Under the pieces are notes generated by a model. It made no database searches. It had not been told where the DNA came from and saw nothing but the letters and a program-made list of their open reading frames with translations. The translations under genes and the position numbers were made by a program. A DNA stretch of 7,233 bases from a bacterium (lineage in GTDB: Bacteria; Zixibacteria; MSB-5A5; GN15; FEB-12). The stretch lies in contig DAOVOW010000093.1 of assembly GCA_030629485.1 (NCBI GenBank), forward strand, positions 1-7,233, read 5' to 3'. This document shows, piece by piece, positions 1-7,111 of this stretch (position 1 is the stretch's first letter; every line of letters begins with the position of its first letter).

Positions 1-75
1 GCTGCCGGCTGGTTTCAATCAACCAAAAAAGACGCACCCTCAAGTGAGGACTGAATAGGCGAGGAGAGCGGGCCC
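1..75. other. Left edge, noncoding or the end of an unseen gene
   Basis: This stretch lies downstream of the branching-enzyme stop codon. Plus-strand frame 1 is open from the edge to a TGA at 52-54 and would give a hydrophilic tail ending KKDAPSSED. The other two plus frames are also open for most of the stretch, so the tail of a convergent gene is possible but cannot be shown. It also holds a weak hairpin and T-run that could end the minus-strand transcript, listed separately. Confidence 0.3.
25..49 (-). terminator. Possible weak terminator after the branching-enzyme gene
   Basis: Read on the minus strand, the short palindrome CCTCACTTGAGG (38-49) is followed, after seven bases, by six T residues (30 down to 25). 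The stem is only 4-5 bp and the T-run does not directly abut it, so this is a poor intrinsic terminator. It is listed because it sits where one would be expected, about 30 bp past the stop codon. Confidence 0.22.
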
Positions 76-1830
76 TCAGGGTTGCATCATAGCTTCCGCC
101 GGAAACTCAACGGCGGCGAACCAATTGATGTCGATATCGTCAAACAGACAATCCCGTTTCTTACAATCGTCGAAGAACTGACGATCTCCCGGTTCCAGTG
201 TATGTCCGTCGAACTTCTTCTCGGCTATCTCGACCAGTCGTTGGAAGTCGGCAAAATGCTCGCTGACTCTGAGTTCGCCATAATCACGGGCGGCCCAGGT
301 TGAAATGAGAAATGGCCAATCGGATGCTGACAGCAGCATGAGTTCACGGGCGATCTGCTTGAGGATATCTTCCAGTTCTCGGTCACTCTTGTCGGATAGC
401 GACGACCATCGTCGTGCCAGCGCACACATTTTGTCCTCAGCTTCGTAGATGTGTCGCCAGGTCCACTCGGTATGTTCATTGAGCCAGATATAGTGATGGT
501 TCCCCTGGCCCCAGCTTCCTTCCGGAATAGAGACCACGCGGGTCGGCTGAGAACGTTCCAGATGTTCGCTGAGGAAGGTGAGTTCGACCTCGTTACTCTG
601 ATCGAGATTACGCAGCACGTGTTTGAGAAAGTGCGGTCCCTCGAACCACCAGTGTCCGAACAGTTCGGCGTCGTACGGCGCTACAAGAATTCCCGGTTTA
701 CCGCCGGTATCATTATAGGCGGAAAGAATGTCGATCACCTTGCCCGCAAAGTGATCGCCATTCTCCGGAATGCGGCCCATGGCGCTTTCCAGGGAGTATG
801 GCACCTTATCAGCCAGGTCGGCCTTGGTAGAAGTGACCGCCCAGTAACGGTGACCGCCGGGGAATCGCTTCTTGTGGAAATCCAGGTAATTGCCATCGCC
901 CGGATAACCGTGCTCACCGGACCAGACCAACAGTCCGGTCTCAGGATCGCGCGTGAATATCGCCGTCGGTTTCTTGCCTTCCGGTGAGGAACTCACCAGA
1001 TAGACTTCGCGCGGCGTCTTGTCCTTTTCTTCAGCCCGAGGATGGTACTGTTCTTCGAACTGTCCCCACAGAAGCTTCAAGGCATCAAAGCGATCAACAT
1101 AGACGCCGATCGACTTGCCGCCTTTTAGCAGCGCGGAGTCTATGATAAAGAAATCCAGCCCGTTTTCGGTGAGGAATTCGTCAACGCCTTTGCGAGCGTA
1201 CGGTTCAGGGTTGTCCTCGGCAGCTACGGGCCGGGTCCAATTGTAGCGTGGTCGGTAGGCGCACTCGGGCAGCCACAATCCCCGGGGCTCCCGTCCGAAA
1301 TGCCGGCGGTAATTGCGCACCGCCATCTTCGTCTGGGCCTGCAATGATTCATCGCGCGACAGAAGAGGGTAGTAACCATGGGTGGCGCCGCAGGTGATGA
1401 TCTCCAGACAGCCGGCATCCTGCAGTTTCCTGAATTCGTAAATAACATCCTGCCCAATAGAACTGAAATACTCTAAAGTGTTGCCGTAGAATTTTTCCCA
1501 ATAATGAGCTGTCGTCAGCATTGTCTGGTCGTTGAAGCGGTAGAATTCCTCACTGTCCCGCTGAGCAGCTTCTATTTTCTGACGGAGATAAAAAGTGAAT
1601 TCATCCTTGAACGAATTGTCCGCGAGTTGTTCGCACAGCACCGGCGACAGACCGATGGTAAGCTTGGGACGACAACCCTCGGCCGACAGTTCGTTCATCA
1701 TTCGGATAATCGGCAAGTAGGTTTCGGCCACCGCTTCGCTCAGCCAGTCGGTACCGTGAGGCCACCGCCCATGTGAAAGAACATACGGCAGGTGGCTGTG
1801 CAGGACAAAAGCGAAATAACCGCGGGTCAC
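76..1830 (-). CDS. GH57-family 1,4-alpha-glucan branching enzyme
   Basis: A 584-residue glycoside hydrolase family 57 protein of the branching-enzyme type. It would cut alpha-1,4-glucan and rejoin the piece as an alpha-1,6 branch, in cytoplasmic glycogen-like polymer synthesis. The N-terminus shows the family signature HSHLPYV (residues 11-17). GATHGYYP (148-155) is another conserved block. GLWLPECAYRP (184-194) holds the expected nucleophile Glu189, and APYDAELFGHWW (384-395) holds the expected acid/base Asp387. The helical C-terminal part has the conserved SASDWPFL segment (501-508). No signal peptide is visible. The start is GTG, with AGGAGG four bases upstream. It overlaps the stop of the DUF3467 gene in GTGA, so translation is probably coupled. 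Length suits GH57 branching enzymes, which usually run about 520-700 residues. Other GH57 activities (amylase, 4-alpha-glucanotransferase) are possible but fit the motifs less well. Confidence 0.92.
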   Translation of the reverse strand: MTRGYFAFVLHSHLPYVLSHGRWPHGTDWLSEAVAETYLPIIRMMNELSAEGCRPKLTIGLSPVLCEQLADNSFKDEFTFYLRQKIEAAQRDSEEFYRFNDQTMLTTAHYWEKFYGNTLEYFSSIGQDVIYEFRKLQDAGCLEIITCGATHGYYPLLSRDESLQAQTKMAVRNYRRHFGREPRGLWLPECAYRPRYNWTRPVAAEDNPEPYARKGVDEFLTENGLDFFIIDSALLKGGKSIGVYVDRFDALKLLWGQFEEQYHPRAEEKDKTPREVYLVSSSPEGKKPTAIFTRDPETGLLVWSGEHGYPGDGNYLDFHKKRFPGGHRYWAVTSTKADLADKVPYSLESAMGRIPENGDHFAGKVIDILSAYNDTGGKPGILVAPYDAELFGHWWFEGPHFLKHVLRNLDQSNEVELTFLSEHLERSQPTRVVSIPEGSWGQGNHHYIWLNEHTEWTWRHIYEAEDKMCALARRWSSLSDKSDRELEDILKQIARELMLLSASDWPFLISTWAARDYGELRVSEHFADFQRLVEIAEKKFDGHTLEPGDRQFFDDCKKRDCLFDDIDINWFAAVEFPAEAMMQP

Positions 1831-2159
1831 TTCTCCTCCTCGGGCTGGGTACCACTGCTGGCCTCAAAGCCGATTGTCTGAGACATTTTGTCCGCGCCAC
1901 CGTGAATCTTGATCTCGCCGAACTGTTTTTCGAACTTCTTAAGATTGTCCGCCAACGCTTTAGACATCAACTTGGCGTGCATCGGGGTCATTATAATCCG
2001 CGCCAATACGCGCGCCTTGGGCGTTCGCGGTACCACGCGTGCGAAATCGAGTACGATCTCCGTCGGGGAGTGCATTATCATACACAGATTGGAATAGATC
2101 CCCTCGGCTTCTTTGTCGCCTAACTCAACTTTTATCTGTTGCTGCGGGTGTTGCTGCAT
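1827..2159 (-). CDS. DUF3467 family protein
   Basis: A 110-residue soluble protein of the DUF3467 family, whose molecular function is not known to me. Recognisable family features are the GIYSNLCMIMHSPTEIVLDF stretch (20-39), the ARIIMTPMHAKLM stretch (53-65) and a following helix that ends in FEKQFGEI (76-83). The last ten or so residues are a polar, Glu-rich tail. The ATG start is firm: an in-frame TGA lies a short way upstream, and AAGGAA precedes it with a long, A-rich spacer. It is the first gene of a two-gene operon and overlaps the GH57 branching-enzyme start by 4 bp. A role connected to glucan metabolism is suggested by position only. There is no signal peptide or membrane segment. 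Confidence 0.85.
   Translation of the reverse strand: MQQHPQQQIKVELGDKEAEGIYSNLCMIMHSPTEIVLDFARVVPRTPKARVLARIIMTPMHAKLMSKALADNLKKFEKQFGEIKIHGGADKMSQTIGFEASSGTQPEEEK
1835..1840 (-). promoter_or_regulatory. Strong Shine-Dalgarno for the GTG-started branching enzyme
   Basis: The minus strand reads GAGGAGGAGAA directly before the GTG start at 1830-1828. The site lies within the last codons of the DUF3467 gene, and its strength supports the GTG as the true start despite the overlap. Confidence 0.75.
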
Positions 2160-2202
2160 TTTGTTTGTTTGTTCCTTTTTTCAAATGACAGGATTTCTTA
2201 GC

Positions 2203-2232
2203 TTGTTCAGGTAAGGCCATTTTAATATATTT
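2203..2232 (+). promoter_or_regulatory. Weak candidate promoter for hldA-hldC
   Basis: On the plus strand TTGTTC (2203-2208) and TATATT (2227-2232) are 18 bases apart. The -10 box is good (5/6) but the -35 box matches only 3/6. It overlaps the opposing promoter of the DUF3467 operon, so the two polymerases could not bind at once if both sites are real. The leader would be about 65 nt and contains a small GCGC-TT-GCGC palindrome at 2264-2273. Confidence 0.33.
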
Positions 2233-2246
2233 GCTGCCTAAGTCAA
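2219..2246 (-). promoter_or_regulatory. Candidate sigma70-type promoter for the DUF3467-GH57 operon
   Basis: On the minus strand TTGACT (2246-2241) is followed, after 16 bases, by TAAAAT (2224-2219). Each box matches five of six consensus positions. Transcription would start near 2211, giving a leader of about 50 nt before the ATG at 2159. The call rests on the match to the consensus alone. Confidence 0.55.
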
Positions 2247-2303
2247 CCTTATTTAGGTGAAATGCGCTTGCGCGGACAGCCCTGACGGCCGAGAGATTGC
2301 AAA

Positions 2304-3329
2304 TTGGCACTAACGAACAGCAGGATTGAACAGTTGGTCGATAATTTCGGCCGGTCGAAGATACTCATTCTGGGCGATATCATGCTCGACGAGTACCTGC
2401 TTGGCGTGGTCGACCGGATTTCACCCGAAGCTCCGGTGCCTGTTGTGGAGATCACTTCCAGCAAGCAACTCCTGGGCGGTGCAGCCAACGTGGCCGCTAA
2501 CATCCGTGCCCTCAGTGAAAAACCAATCCTCCTGGGCGTGGTCGGCCCGGATGAAGCCTCTACCAAACTCAACGGTCTGCTGCAGCAGAAGGACATCACG
2601 GCCGACGCCATCATTACCGATGAAAGCCGACATACTACCATCAAGACCCGCATTATTGCGCACGGCCAGCAGGTGGTGCGGGCCGATCGGGAGGACCGTC
2701 ACGAACTCTCGAAGCAAACGGAACAGCGAGTGCTCGAGAAGTTCGATTCGTGGGCCGATGAAATCCAGGCGGTAATCATATCCGACTACGGTAAAGGTGT
2801 CATCACCGCCAGTCTGCTCGAGCGGGTGATTCGGATCTGCCGGGACAAGAAAATCTTTATCGCCGTCGACCCCAAGGAAACGCACTTTTTCAACTATCGG
2901 CACGTATCCCTGATTACGCCCAACCACCACGAGGCCGGGTTTGCCTATGGTCTTCGGATTCGTACTGAGTCCGACCTGATAGAAGTGGGCGCGGGGCTGC
3001 TCAAGAAGCTTGAGGCGCGTTCGATTCTGATCACACGTGGGCAGGACGGCATGTCGCTTTTTCAGGACGGCGCCGAACCTACTCATATCCCCACCTTTGC
3101 GCGCAAGGTGTTTGATGTCACTGGCGCCGGTGATACTGTCATTGCCACCTTTGTAGCAGCCGTCTGTGCCGGCGCCGATCTGGTGGAGGCGGCTGTGGTC
3201 GCTAATGCCGCCGCCGGTATCACTATCGGTGAGATCGGTACGGCCAGCGTCACGCCCGCCCAACTGCGGCAGGAACTGCTACTGAACGTCGAAAACGGCA
3301 ATCTTGTCACCACCCATAGCGGCTCGTGA
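2304..3329 (+). CDS. hldA: D-glycero-beta-D-manno-heptose-7-phosphate kinase (RfaE1/HldA)
   Basis: A 341-residue PfkB-family (ribokinase-like) sugar kinase, closely resembling the N-terminal kinase half of E. coli HldE. It phosphorylates D-glycero-beta-D-manno-heptose 7-phosphate at C1 with ATP, on the route to ADP-heptose for the lipopolysaccharide inner core. Visible motifs are GDIMLDEY (24-31), the hallmark RISPEAPVPVVEI (38-50), the PfkB signature region LGGAANVAANI (57-67), ISDYGKG (159-165), LITPN (203-207), and DVTGAGDT (271-278) with the catalytic Asp277. The start is TTG: an in-frame TGA lies at 2283-2285 and no ATG or GTG lies between. A weak GAGAG at 2291-2295 sits eight bases upstream. 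The next in-frame TTG (residue 11) is a less likely alternative. It is followed after 10 bp by hldC and surely co-transcribed with it. Confidence 0.93.
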   Translation: MALTNSRIEQLVDNFGRSKILILGDIMLDEYLLGVVDRISPEAPVPVVEITSSKQLLGGAANVAANIRALSEKPILLGVVGPDEASTKLNGLLQQKDITADAIITDESRHTTIKTRIIAHGQQVVRADREDRHELSKQTEQRVLEKFDSWADEIQAVIISDYGKGVITASLLERVIRICRDKKIFIAVDPKETHFFNYRHVSLITPNHHEAGFAYGLRIRTESDLIEVGAGLLKKLEARSILITRGQDGMSLFQDGAEPTHIPTFARKVFDVTGAGDTVIATFVAAVCAGADLVEAAVVANAAAGITIGEIGTASVTPAQLRQELLLNVENGNLVTTHSGS

Positions 3330-3339
3330 CGTTATCCCA

Positions 3340-3825
3340 ATGCCGGTTCGCAATCTCATCAGCCGAAGTAAAATCGCCGCTCTGGCCGTCCGTTTGAGAC
3401 GAAGTGGCAGACGCATCGTCTTCACCAACGGTGTCTTCGACATCCTGCACCGCGGCCATGTGGAGTATCTGGCCAAAGCGAAATCGCTTGACGATGTTCT
3501 GATTGTCGGGCTCAACAGCGATGCCTCGGCGCGACGGATCAAGGGACCAACCCGACCGCATCAGAAACAATCTGACCGCGCGGTGATCTTGCTGGCACTT
3601 GAATCGGTCGACTATGTCGTTATCTTTGGGGAGGATACTCCTGATAAGCTAATCCGACAGATTAAGCCTGACATTCTGGTCAAAGGTGCCGACTACAAGG
3701 TTTCTGAGATTGTCGGTGCTGACTTCGTGCGTTCCTACGGCGGTTCTGTCCGCCGTATCCGCCTCACCCCGGGCCGCTCCACGAGCAGGCTGGTCAGGAA
3801 GGTAAACAAAGTGCGCCACAGGTAA
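3340..3825 (+). CDS. hldC: D-glycero-beta-D-manno-heptose 1-phosphate adenylyltransferase (RfaE2/HldC)
   Basis: A 161-residue nucleotidyltransferase of the cytidylyltransferase-like superfamily, matching the C-terminal half of E. coli HldE. It joins heptose 1-phosphate with ATP to form ADP-D-glycero-beta-D-manno-heptose and pyrophosphate. The nucleotide-binding block FTNGVFDILHRGH (28-40) contains the catalytic HxGH motif (37-40). Further conserved pieces are VGLNSDAS, EDTPDKLI, DILVKGADY and a C-terminal GRSTSRL (145-151), the counterpart of the family's STxxI-type motif. I chose ATG at 3340, 10 bp after the kinase stop, because homologues begin close to this point. A TTG at 3304 in the same frame would overlap the kinase and add 12 residues. 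Neither start has a clear ribosome-binding site, so translation probably depends on the kinase gene. The 100 bp after the stop hold no convincing terminator. Confidence 0.92.
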   Translation: MPVRNLISRSKIAALAVRLRRSGRRIVFTNGVFDILHRGHVEYLAKAKSLDDVLIVGLNSDASARRIKGPTRPHQKQSDRAVILLALESVDYVVIFGEDTPDKLIRQIKPDILVKGADYKVSEIVGADFVRSYGGSVRRIRLTPGRSTSRLVRKVNKVRHR

Positions 3826-3925
3826 CAGCACAACCGTTCTTCCTGACTACATCGATTGACGTAAGCTGGGCTGGCAGGCTGTTTTGTGGGTGTGGCGAAA
3901 GGTGAGTCGTCCGTGCGCTGCAGGG

Positions 3926-4612
3926 CTATGGTTCGATAAAATCCGGACCCCACCGGCCGAAGGCTGCTTCTTTGAGAGCCTTTTCGTAGTCAGTGTCGGG
4001 ATCGGTGCGGTTCACTGCGACAAACAAGCATTCGTCGCCGGTTGAGATAAGATACAACTGATTACGCTCGACTTCGTAGACGCCACGACGACGGCGCAGC
4101 CTTGGTCCGGGGAGTTCATCAAACAGTGTGAGCAGGTCGTGGAGACCTTTGAAGATAGCCGCGAAGGCCTTCTTGAACTGATGGGCTGTCGCCTGACCGT
4201 GGAAGGTCCCGTCGTTGCCGAGTCGATATATGTGCCCGACACCGGGTACTTCGCGCAGTAATTGATTGAGGTCGTTGGGTGATTGTGCGGCCTCCCTTTC
4301 GGGCGGCGTCGTCACCGGAGTCTGATCCCGGGGCGAAGTGGCTGTTTGCGGGGTGTCCTGTTCCTGAACGATTTTTTCAACCTCAGTGTGCTGCTGTCTG
4401 ATGACCTCTTCCATCCGCACCAACTCTTCGGCCGAATCCACCACGCTCGGTAACCGTTTTTCGATTTTGTGCAGCACCTGCCCCGAGTCGAGGATAGTCG
4501 TGGTGATACGCGGGTACGGACGGTAGGTATACTCCGTCTGCAATTGCAAGGGGCCGGATTCTCTCTTGACCAGAGAGGTCCGACCCGTCGGGATGTATCT
4601 GTTAGTCGCCAT
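3926..4612 (-). CDS. Unrecognised protein with a roadblock/LC7-like C-terminal domain
   Basis: A 228-residue protein I do not recognise by name. It has three parts. Residues about 22-85 form a compact region with PRITTTILDSGQVLHKIEKR and a Glu-rich helix (RMEEVIRQQHTEVEKIVQE). Residues 86-112 are a Pro/Thr/Gln-rich linker. Residues 113-217 read as helix, two strands, long helix, three strands, helix: LNQLLREVPGVGHIYRLGND, then HQFKKAFAAIFKGLHDLL, then VYEVERNQLYLIS and CLFVAV. That order fits the roadblock/LC7 fold, whose members often bind or regulate small Ras-like GTPases such as MglA. The fold call is inference from pattern. The ATG start is firm, since an in-frame TAA lies nine bases upstream; the ribosome-binding site is weak (AAGAG). 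It lies 49 bp after nrdJ on the same strand and is probably in its transcript. No signal peptide or membrane segment is visible. Confidence 0.8.
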   Translation of the reverse strand: MATNRYIPTGRTSLVKRESGPLQLQTEYTYRPYPRITTTILDSGQVLHKIEKRLPSVVDSAEELVRMEEVIRQQHTEVEKIVQEQDTPQTATSPRDQTPVTTPPEREAAQSPNDLNQLLREVPGVGHIYRLGNDGTFHGQATAHQFKKAFAAIFKGLHDLLTLFDELPGPRLRRRRGVYEVERNQLYLISTGDECLFVAVNRTDPDTDYEKALKEAAFGRWGPDFIEP

Positions 4613-4661
4613 TGTCTCTTACATTTCAGCGCCCATAAGGCTACGTTGTATATCGGCATTA

Positions 4662-6908
4662 TCAGCAGTTGGAATAACCGCAAGCCTGACAGGTGAAGCA
4701 ACCGGCGTCAAAGATCATGGCTGCTGAGCATTCCGGGCAGATTTCACCGGGATCGTCCGCTGTTGGTTCACTTTCAGAAGAAGACCCGAAGCGGCCCTGC
4801 AACACCTGGGCAATGGCGTCCGGAATCGAGGACACCTTGGAACCGCCCGAGAAGACCGGACTGGACCCGCCGATTCCCCGAAGCTGTCTGATTATCTGGT
4901 GCACCGAGACGTGAGCCCGTAAGGCCAGGGAGACGAGCCGACAGATCGCTTCGGTGTCGGCCATGGTGGTATAGCCGGATTTGCCGATGTGGGCGAACAG
5001 TTCAAACGGCCGGCCGTCACGCAGATTCACCGTGACGTACAGATTCCCGTAGCCGGTCTTGATCTTCTGGGTGAACCCGTTCAGCACGTCCGGTCGTTTT
5101 TCCACTTTGTGAGTGAAGGGTTCGGCCTTCTTGCCGTCATCACCGGTAGACAGCACCTGGTGCGGACGCGAACCGTCGCGGTAGATCGTCACCCCCTTGC
5201 ACCCCAACTCGTAGGCCAACTCGAAGGCCCGCCTCACCTCCTCACGTCCAGCCGAGTTCGGCAGGTTTATCGTCTTGGAGACGGACGAGTCGCAGTGTTT
5301 CTGGAAAGCGGCCTGCATACGGATATGTTCTTCGGGCGCGATATCCTCCGAGGTAAGAAAGACGGCCTTGACTTCATCCGGGATTTCGTCGACGGCGCTT
5401 AACGACCGACAACGCGCGATCTTCTCGATCAACTCATCGGAGTAGAACCCGCCCTGACGAGCGGCCTCAGCGAACAGAGGGTTGACCTCGGTCAGGCGCG
5501 TGCCATCCAGGACATTTCGTTCGAAAGCCACAGCGTAGAATGGTTCGATCCCGGAGGAACACTGGGCGATGATCGAGAGAGTTCCGGTCGGCGCGATGGT
5601 GGTGACAGTGGCGTTGCGCATGGTCAGGTTGTCCCGGGCGAATACAGAGTTCTCCCAGTTGGGGAACTTACCACGCGTCTTGGCTAACTCCGACGAGTGA
5701 TTGCGTGCTTCGGTTTCGATAAAGGCCATGACCTGCTCGGCCAGGTCCGCCGCCGCCTCGCTGTCGTACGGCAGCCGCAGTTGCACTAACATGTCGGCCC
5801 AGCCCATGATGCCCAAACCTATCCGGCGGTTCTTTTTGGTCTGTTCTTCGATAGCGGCAAGAGGGTACTTGTTCTGGTCGATCACGTTGTCCAGAAAATG
5901 CACGGCGGTACGGATCACCGAGGCCAGCCGATCCCAGTCAACACCTAATTGCGGTTCGGAGTTGGTGTAGTTATCCGGTAAGGGGTGGCGAACAAACTTC
6001 GCCAGGTTGATCGAACCGAGATTGCAGGAATCATACGGCGGCAACGGCTGCTCACCGCAGGGATTGGTGGCCTCAATTGTCTCGGCGGGATAAGTGGGGT
6101 TGGCCTGATTCATCCGATCCAGAAAAACCACGCCCGGTTCACCGGTTCGCCAGGCGCGGTCTACGATCAGATCAAACAGTTCCCGAGCGTCAAGCTTCGC
6201 CTCTTTACCATCCACCAGGTGCGGTCCGCCGGTGTGAGGGTTATACAGCGAGAACTGCTCGGCCTTCTCAAGCGCCGCCATGAAGGCGTCGGTAATGCCG
6301 ACAGATATGTTGAAGTTGGTGATTTCGGTCACGTCGTCCTTACAGGTAATGAACTCGACAATGTCGGGATGATCGACTCGCAGAACACCCATATTGGCGC
6401 CGCGTCTGGTGCCACCCTGTTTGACTGCCTCGGTAGCAGCGTCGTAAACCTTCATGAACGACACCGGCCCGGAGGCCACGCCGTGGGTCGAGGCTACCGT
6501 CGAGCCGCGTGGACGTAAGCGTGAAAATGAAAAACCAGTGCCGCCGCCGGACTGATGAATCAAAGCGGCGTGCTTGTTGGTTTCGAATATCTCCTCCATC
6601 GAATCACCGACCGGAAGTACGAAACAGGCCGACAACTGCCCTAACGGTTGCCCGGCGTTCATCAGAGTGGGGGAGTTCGGCAGAAACTCCAGGGTGGCCA
6701 TCACATCGAAAAACGTTGCTGCCGAACTTTCAATCTGGGCCTCGTCGGCGCCGTAGTTCACGTCTGCCCCGGCGATGAATCCAGCTACCCGGTTGAACAT
6801 CTCGCGGGGCGTTTCGATAACGCGTCCCTGTTTATCTTTGATAAGATAGCGCCGCTTGAGCACAGTCAGGGCGTTTTCGGAAAGCGGTATGTTCTTGCTA
6901 TGTTTCAT
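4662..6908 (-). CDS. nrdJ: Adenosylcobalamin-dependent (class II) ribonucleoside-diphosphate reductase
   Basis: A 748-residue class II ribonucleotide reductase. It uses adenosylcobalamin to generate a thiyl radical and converts ribonucleotides to deoxyribonucleotides, with or without oxygen. [18 protein letters not shown] (282-299) contains Asn282, radical Cys284 and Glu286, plus Cys295, which pairs with Cys95 in SACF as the redox disulfide. The spacing matches Thermotoga NrdJ (11 residues between its equivalent cysteines). [15 protein letters not shown] (121-135) and [11 protein letters not shown] (437-447) are further family blocks. Residues about 611-680 look like the TSCPD domain. The C-terminus is a Cys-rich zinc-ribbon-like tail (Cys724, 727, 737, 740, 743, 748) expected to carry the shuttle cysteines. 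I see no N-terminal ATP-cone. The ATG start is fixed by a TAA immediately before it, with GGAG seven bases upstream. A roadblock-like gene follows 49 bp downstream. Confidence 0.97.
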   Translation of the reverse strand: MKHSKNIPLSENALTVLKRRYLIKDKQGRVIETPREMFNRVAGFIAGADVNYGADEAQIESSAATFFDVMATLEFLPNSPTLMNAGQPLGQLSACFVLPVGDSMEEIFETNKHAALIHQSGGGTGFSFSRLRPRGSTVASTHGVASGPVSFMKVYDAATEAVKQGGTRRGANMGVLRVDHPDIVEFITCKDDVTEITNFNISVGITDAFMAALEKAEQFSLYNPHTGGPHLVDGKEAKLDARELFDLIVDRAWRTGEPGVVFLDRMNQANPTYPAETIEATNPCGEQPLPPYDSCNLGSINLAKFVRHPLPDNYTNSEPQLGVDWDRLASVIRTAVHFLDNVIDQNKYPLAAIEEQTKKNRRIGLGIMGWADMLVQLRLPYDSEAAADLAEQVMAFIETEARNHSSELAKTRGKFPNWENSVFARDNLTMRNATVTTIAPTGTLSIIAQCSSGIEPFYAVAFERNVLDGTRLTEVNPLFAEAARQGGFYSDELIEKIARCRSLSAVDEIPDEVKAVFLTSEDIAPEEHIRMQAAFQKHCDSSVSKTINLPNSAGREEVRRAFELAYELGCKGVTIYRDGSRPHQVLSTGDDGKKAEPFTHKVEKRPDVLNGFTQKIKTGYGNLYVTVNLRDGRPFELFAHIGKSGYTTMADTEAICRLVSLALRAHVSVHQIIRQLRGIGGSSPVFSGGSKVSSIPDAIAQVLQGRFGSSSESEPTADDPGEICPECSAAMIFDAGCFTCQACGYSNC

Positions 6909-6915
6909 TTAGTAT

Positions 6916-6919
6916 CTCC
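6916..6919 (-). promoter_or_regulatory. nrdJ: Ribosome-binding site of nrdJ
   Basis: The minus strand reads CGGAGATACTAA before the ATG. GGAG has a seven-base spacer, and the TAA directly before the ATG is in frame, so no upstream start is possible. Confidence 0.7.
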
Positions 6920-6929
6920 GTCGTCCATG

Positions 6930-6960
6930 ACAGGCAAGCCTGTTCTTCGCGCTGCGCGCG
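6930..6960. repeat. Repeat unit, copy 1: hairpin plus GC-rich tail
   Basis: ACAGGC-AA-GCCTGT (6930-6943) is a tight inverted repeat. Its right arm begins a 26-bp segment (6935-6960) that recurs at 7000-7026 with one indel and one substitution. The tail TTCTTCGCG(C/T)TGCGCGCG is shared. Because nrdJ is on the minus strand, this lies in its untranslated leader if the candidate promoter is right. Confidence 0.75.
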
Positions 6961-6967
6961 CAACTAC

Positions 6968-6993
6968 GTCACCCTGAGCGGAGTCGAAGGGTG
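6968..6993. repeat. GTCACCCTGAGCG-type intergenic inverted repeat
   Basis: The element begins GTCACCCTGAGCGGAGTCGA (6968-6987) and ends AGGGTG (6988-6993). CACCCT (6970-6975) pairs perfectly with AGGGTG. From memory, very similar GTCAnnCTGAGCGnAGnCGAAGnnT sequences are scattered between genes in many environmental bacterial genomes, with no function known to me. The resemblance to that family is recall rather than a search result. Confidence 0.65.
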
Positions 6994-7026
6994 CACGGTC
7001 AAGCCGTGTTCTTCGCGTTGCGCGCG
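6994..7026. repeat. Repeat unit, copy 2: hairpin plus GC-rich tail
   Basis: CACGG-TCAAG-CCGTG (6994-7008) is a hairpin. Positions 7000-7026 match copy 1 (6935-6960) at 25 of 27 aligned columns. The right arm has one extra G compared with copy 1, and the left arm differs in step so that pairing is kept, which suggests the hairpin itself matters. It abuts the CACCCT/AGGGTG element. Confidence 0.75.
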
Positions 7027-7082
7027 TTGCCAACCAGCCGGTCCGCCATCCATGACCTTTATCGGTTCATCCGGCATCATAT

Positions 7083-7111
7083 ATTATAACGTCAGAAACC
7101 GGGCGAGAGAA
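7083..7111 (-). promoter_or_regulatory. nrdJ: Candidate nrdJ promoter
   Basis: The minus strand has a perfect TATAAT (7088-7083) in a locally AT-rich segment. Seventeen bases upstream is TTCTCT (7111-7106), a poor -35 box with three of six matches. Transcription would start near 7076 and give a leader of about 165 nt that contains the whole repeat cluster. No NrdR box or cobalamin riboswitch B12 box was recognised. Confidence 0.42.

Noticed and set aside
451..987. A 178-codon plus-strand frame opposite the branching-enzyme gene.
   Set aside because: It is antisense to a strongly supported GH57 gene with intact catalytic motifs, and its translation shows no family features.
2421..3263. A 280-codon minus-strand frame opposite the heptose kinase gene.
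   Set aside because: It is the antisense shadow of hldA, whose PfkB motifs are complete; long antisense frames are common in GC-rich genes.
3826..3925. A bidirectional terminator between the convergent hldC and roadblock-like genes.
   Set aside because: The best inverted repeat near 3863-3882 pairs only about three bases, and no proper stem with a T-run is present on either strand.
5985..6518. A 177-codon plus-strand frame opposite nrdJ.
   Set aside because: It is antisense to the catalytic core of NrdJ, and no independent start signal or motif was seen.
6909..7076. A cobalamin riboswitch in the leader of the B12-dependent reductase.
   Set aside because: No B12-box-like sequence (GCCACTG core) was found on the minus strand, and the leader is taken up by simple repeated hairpins.
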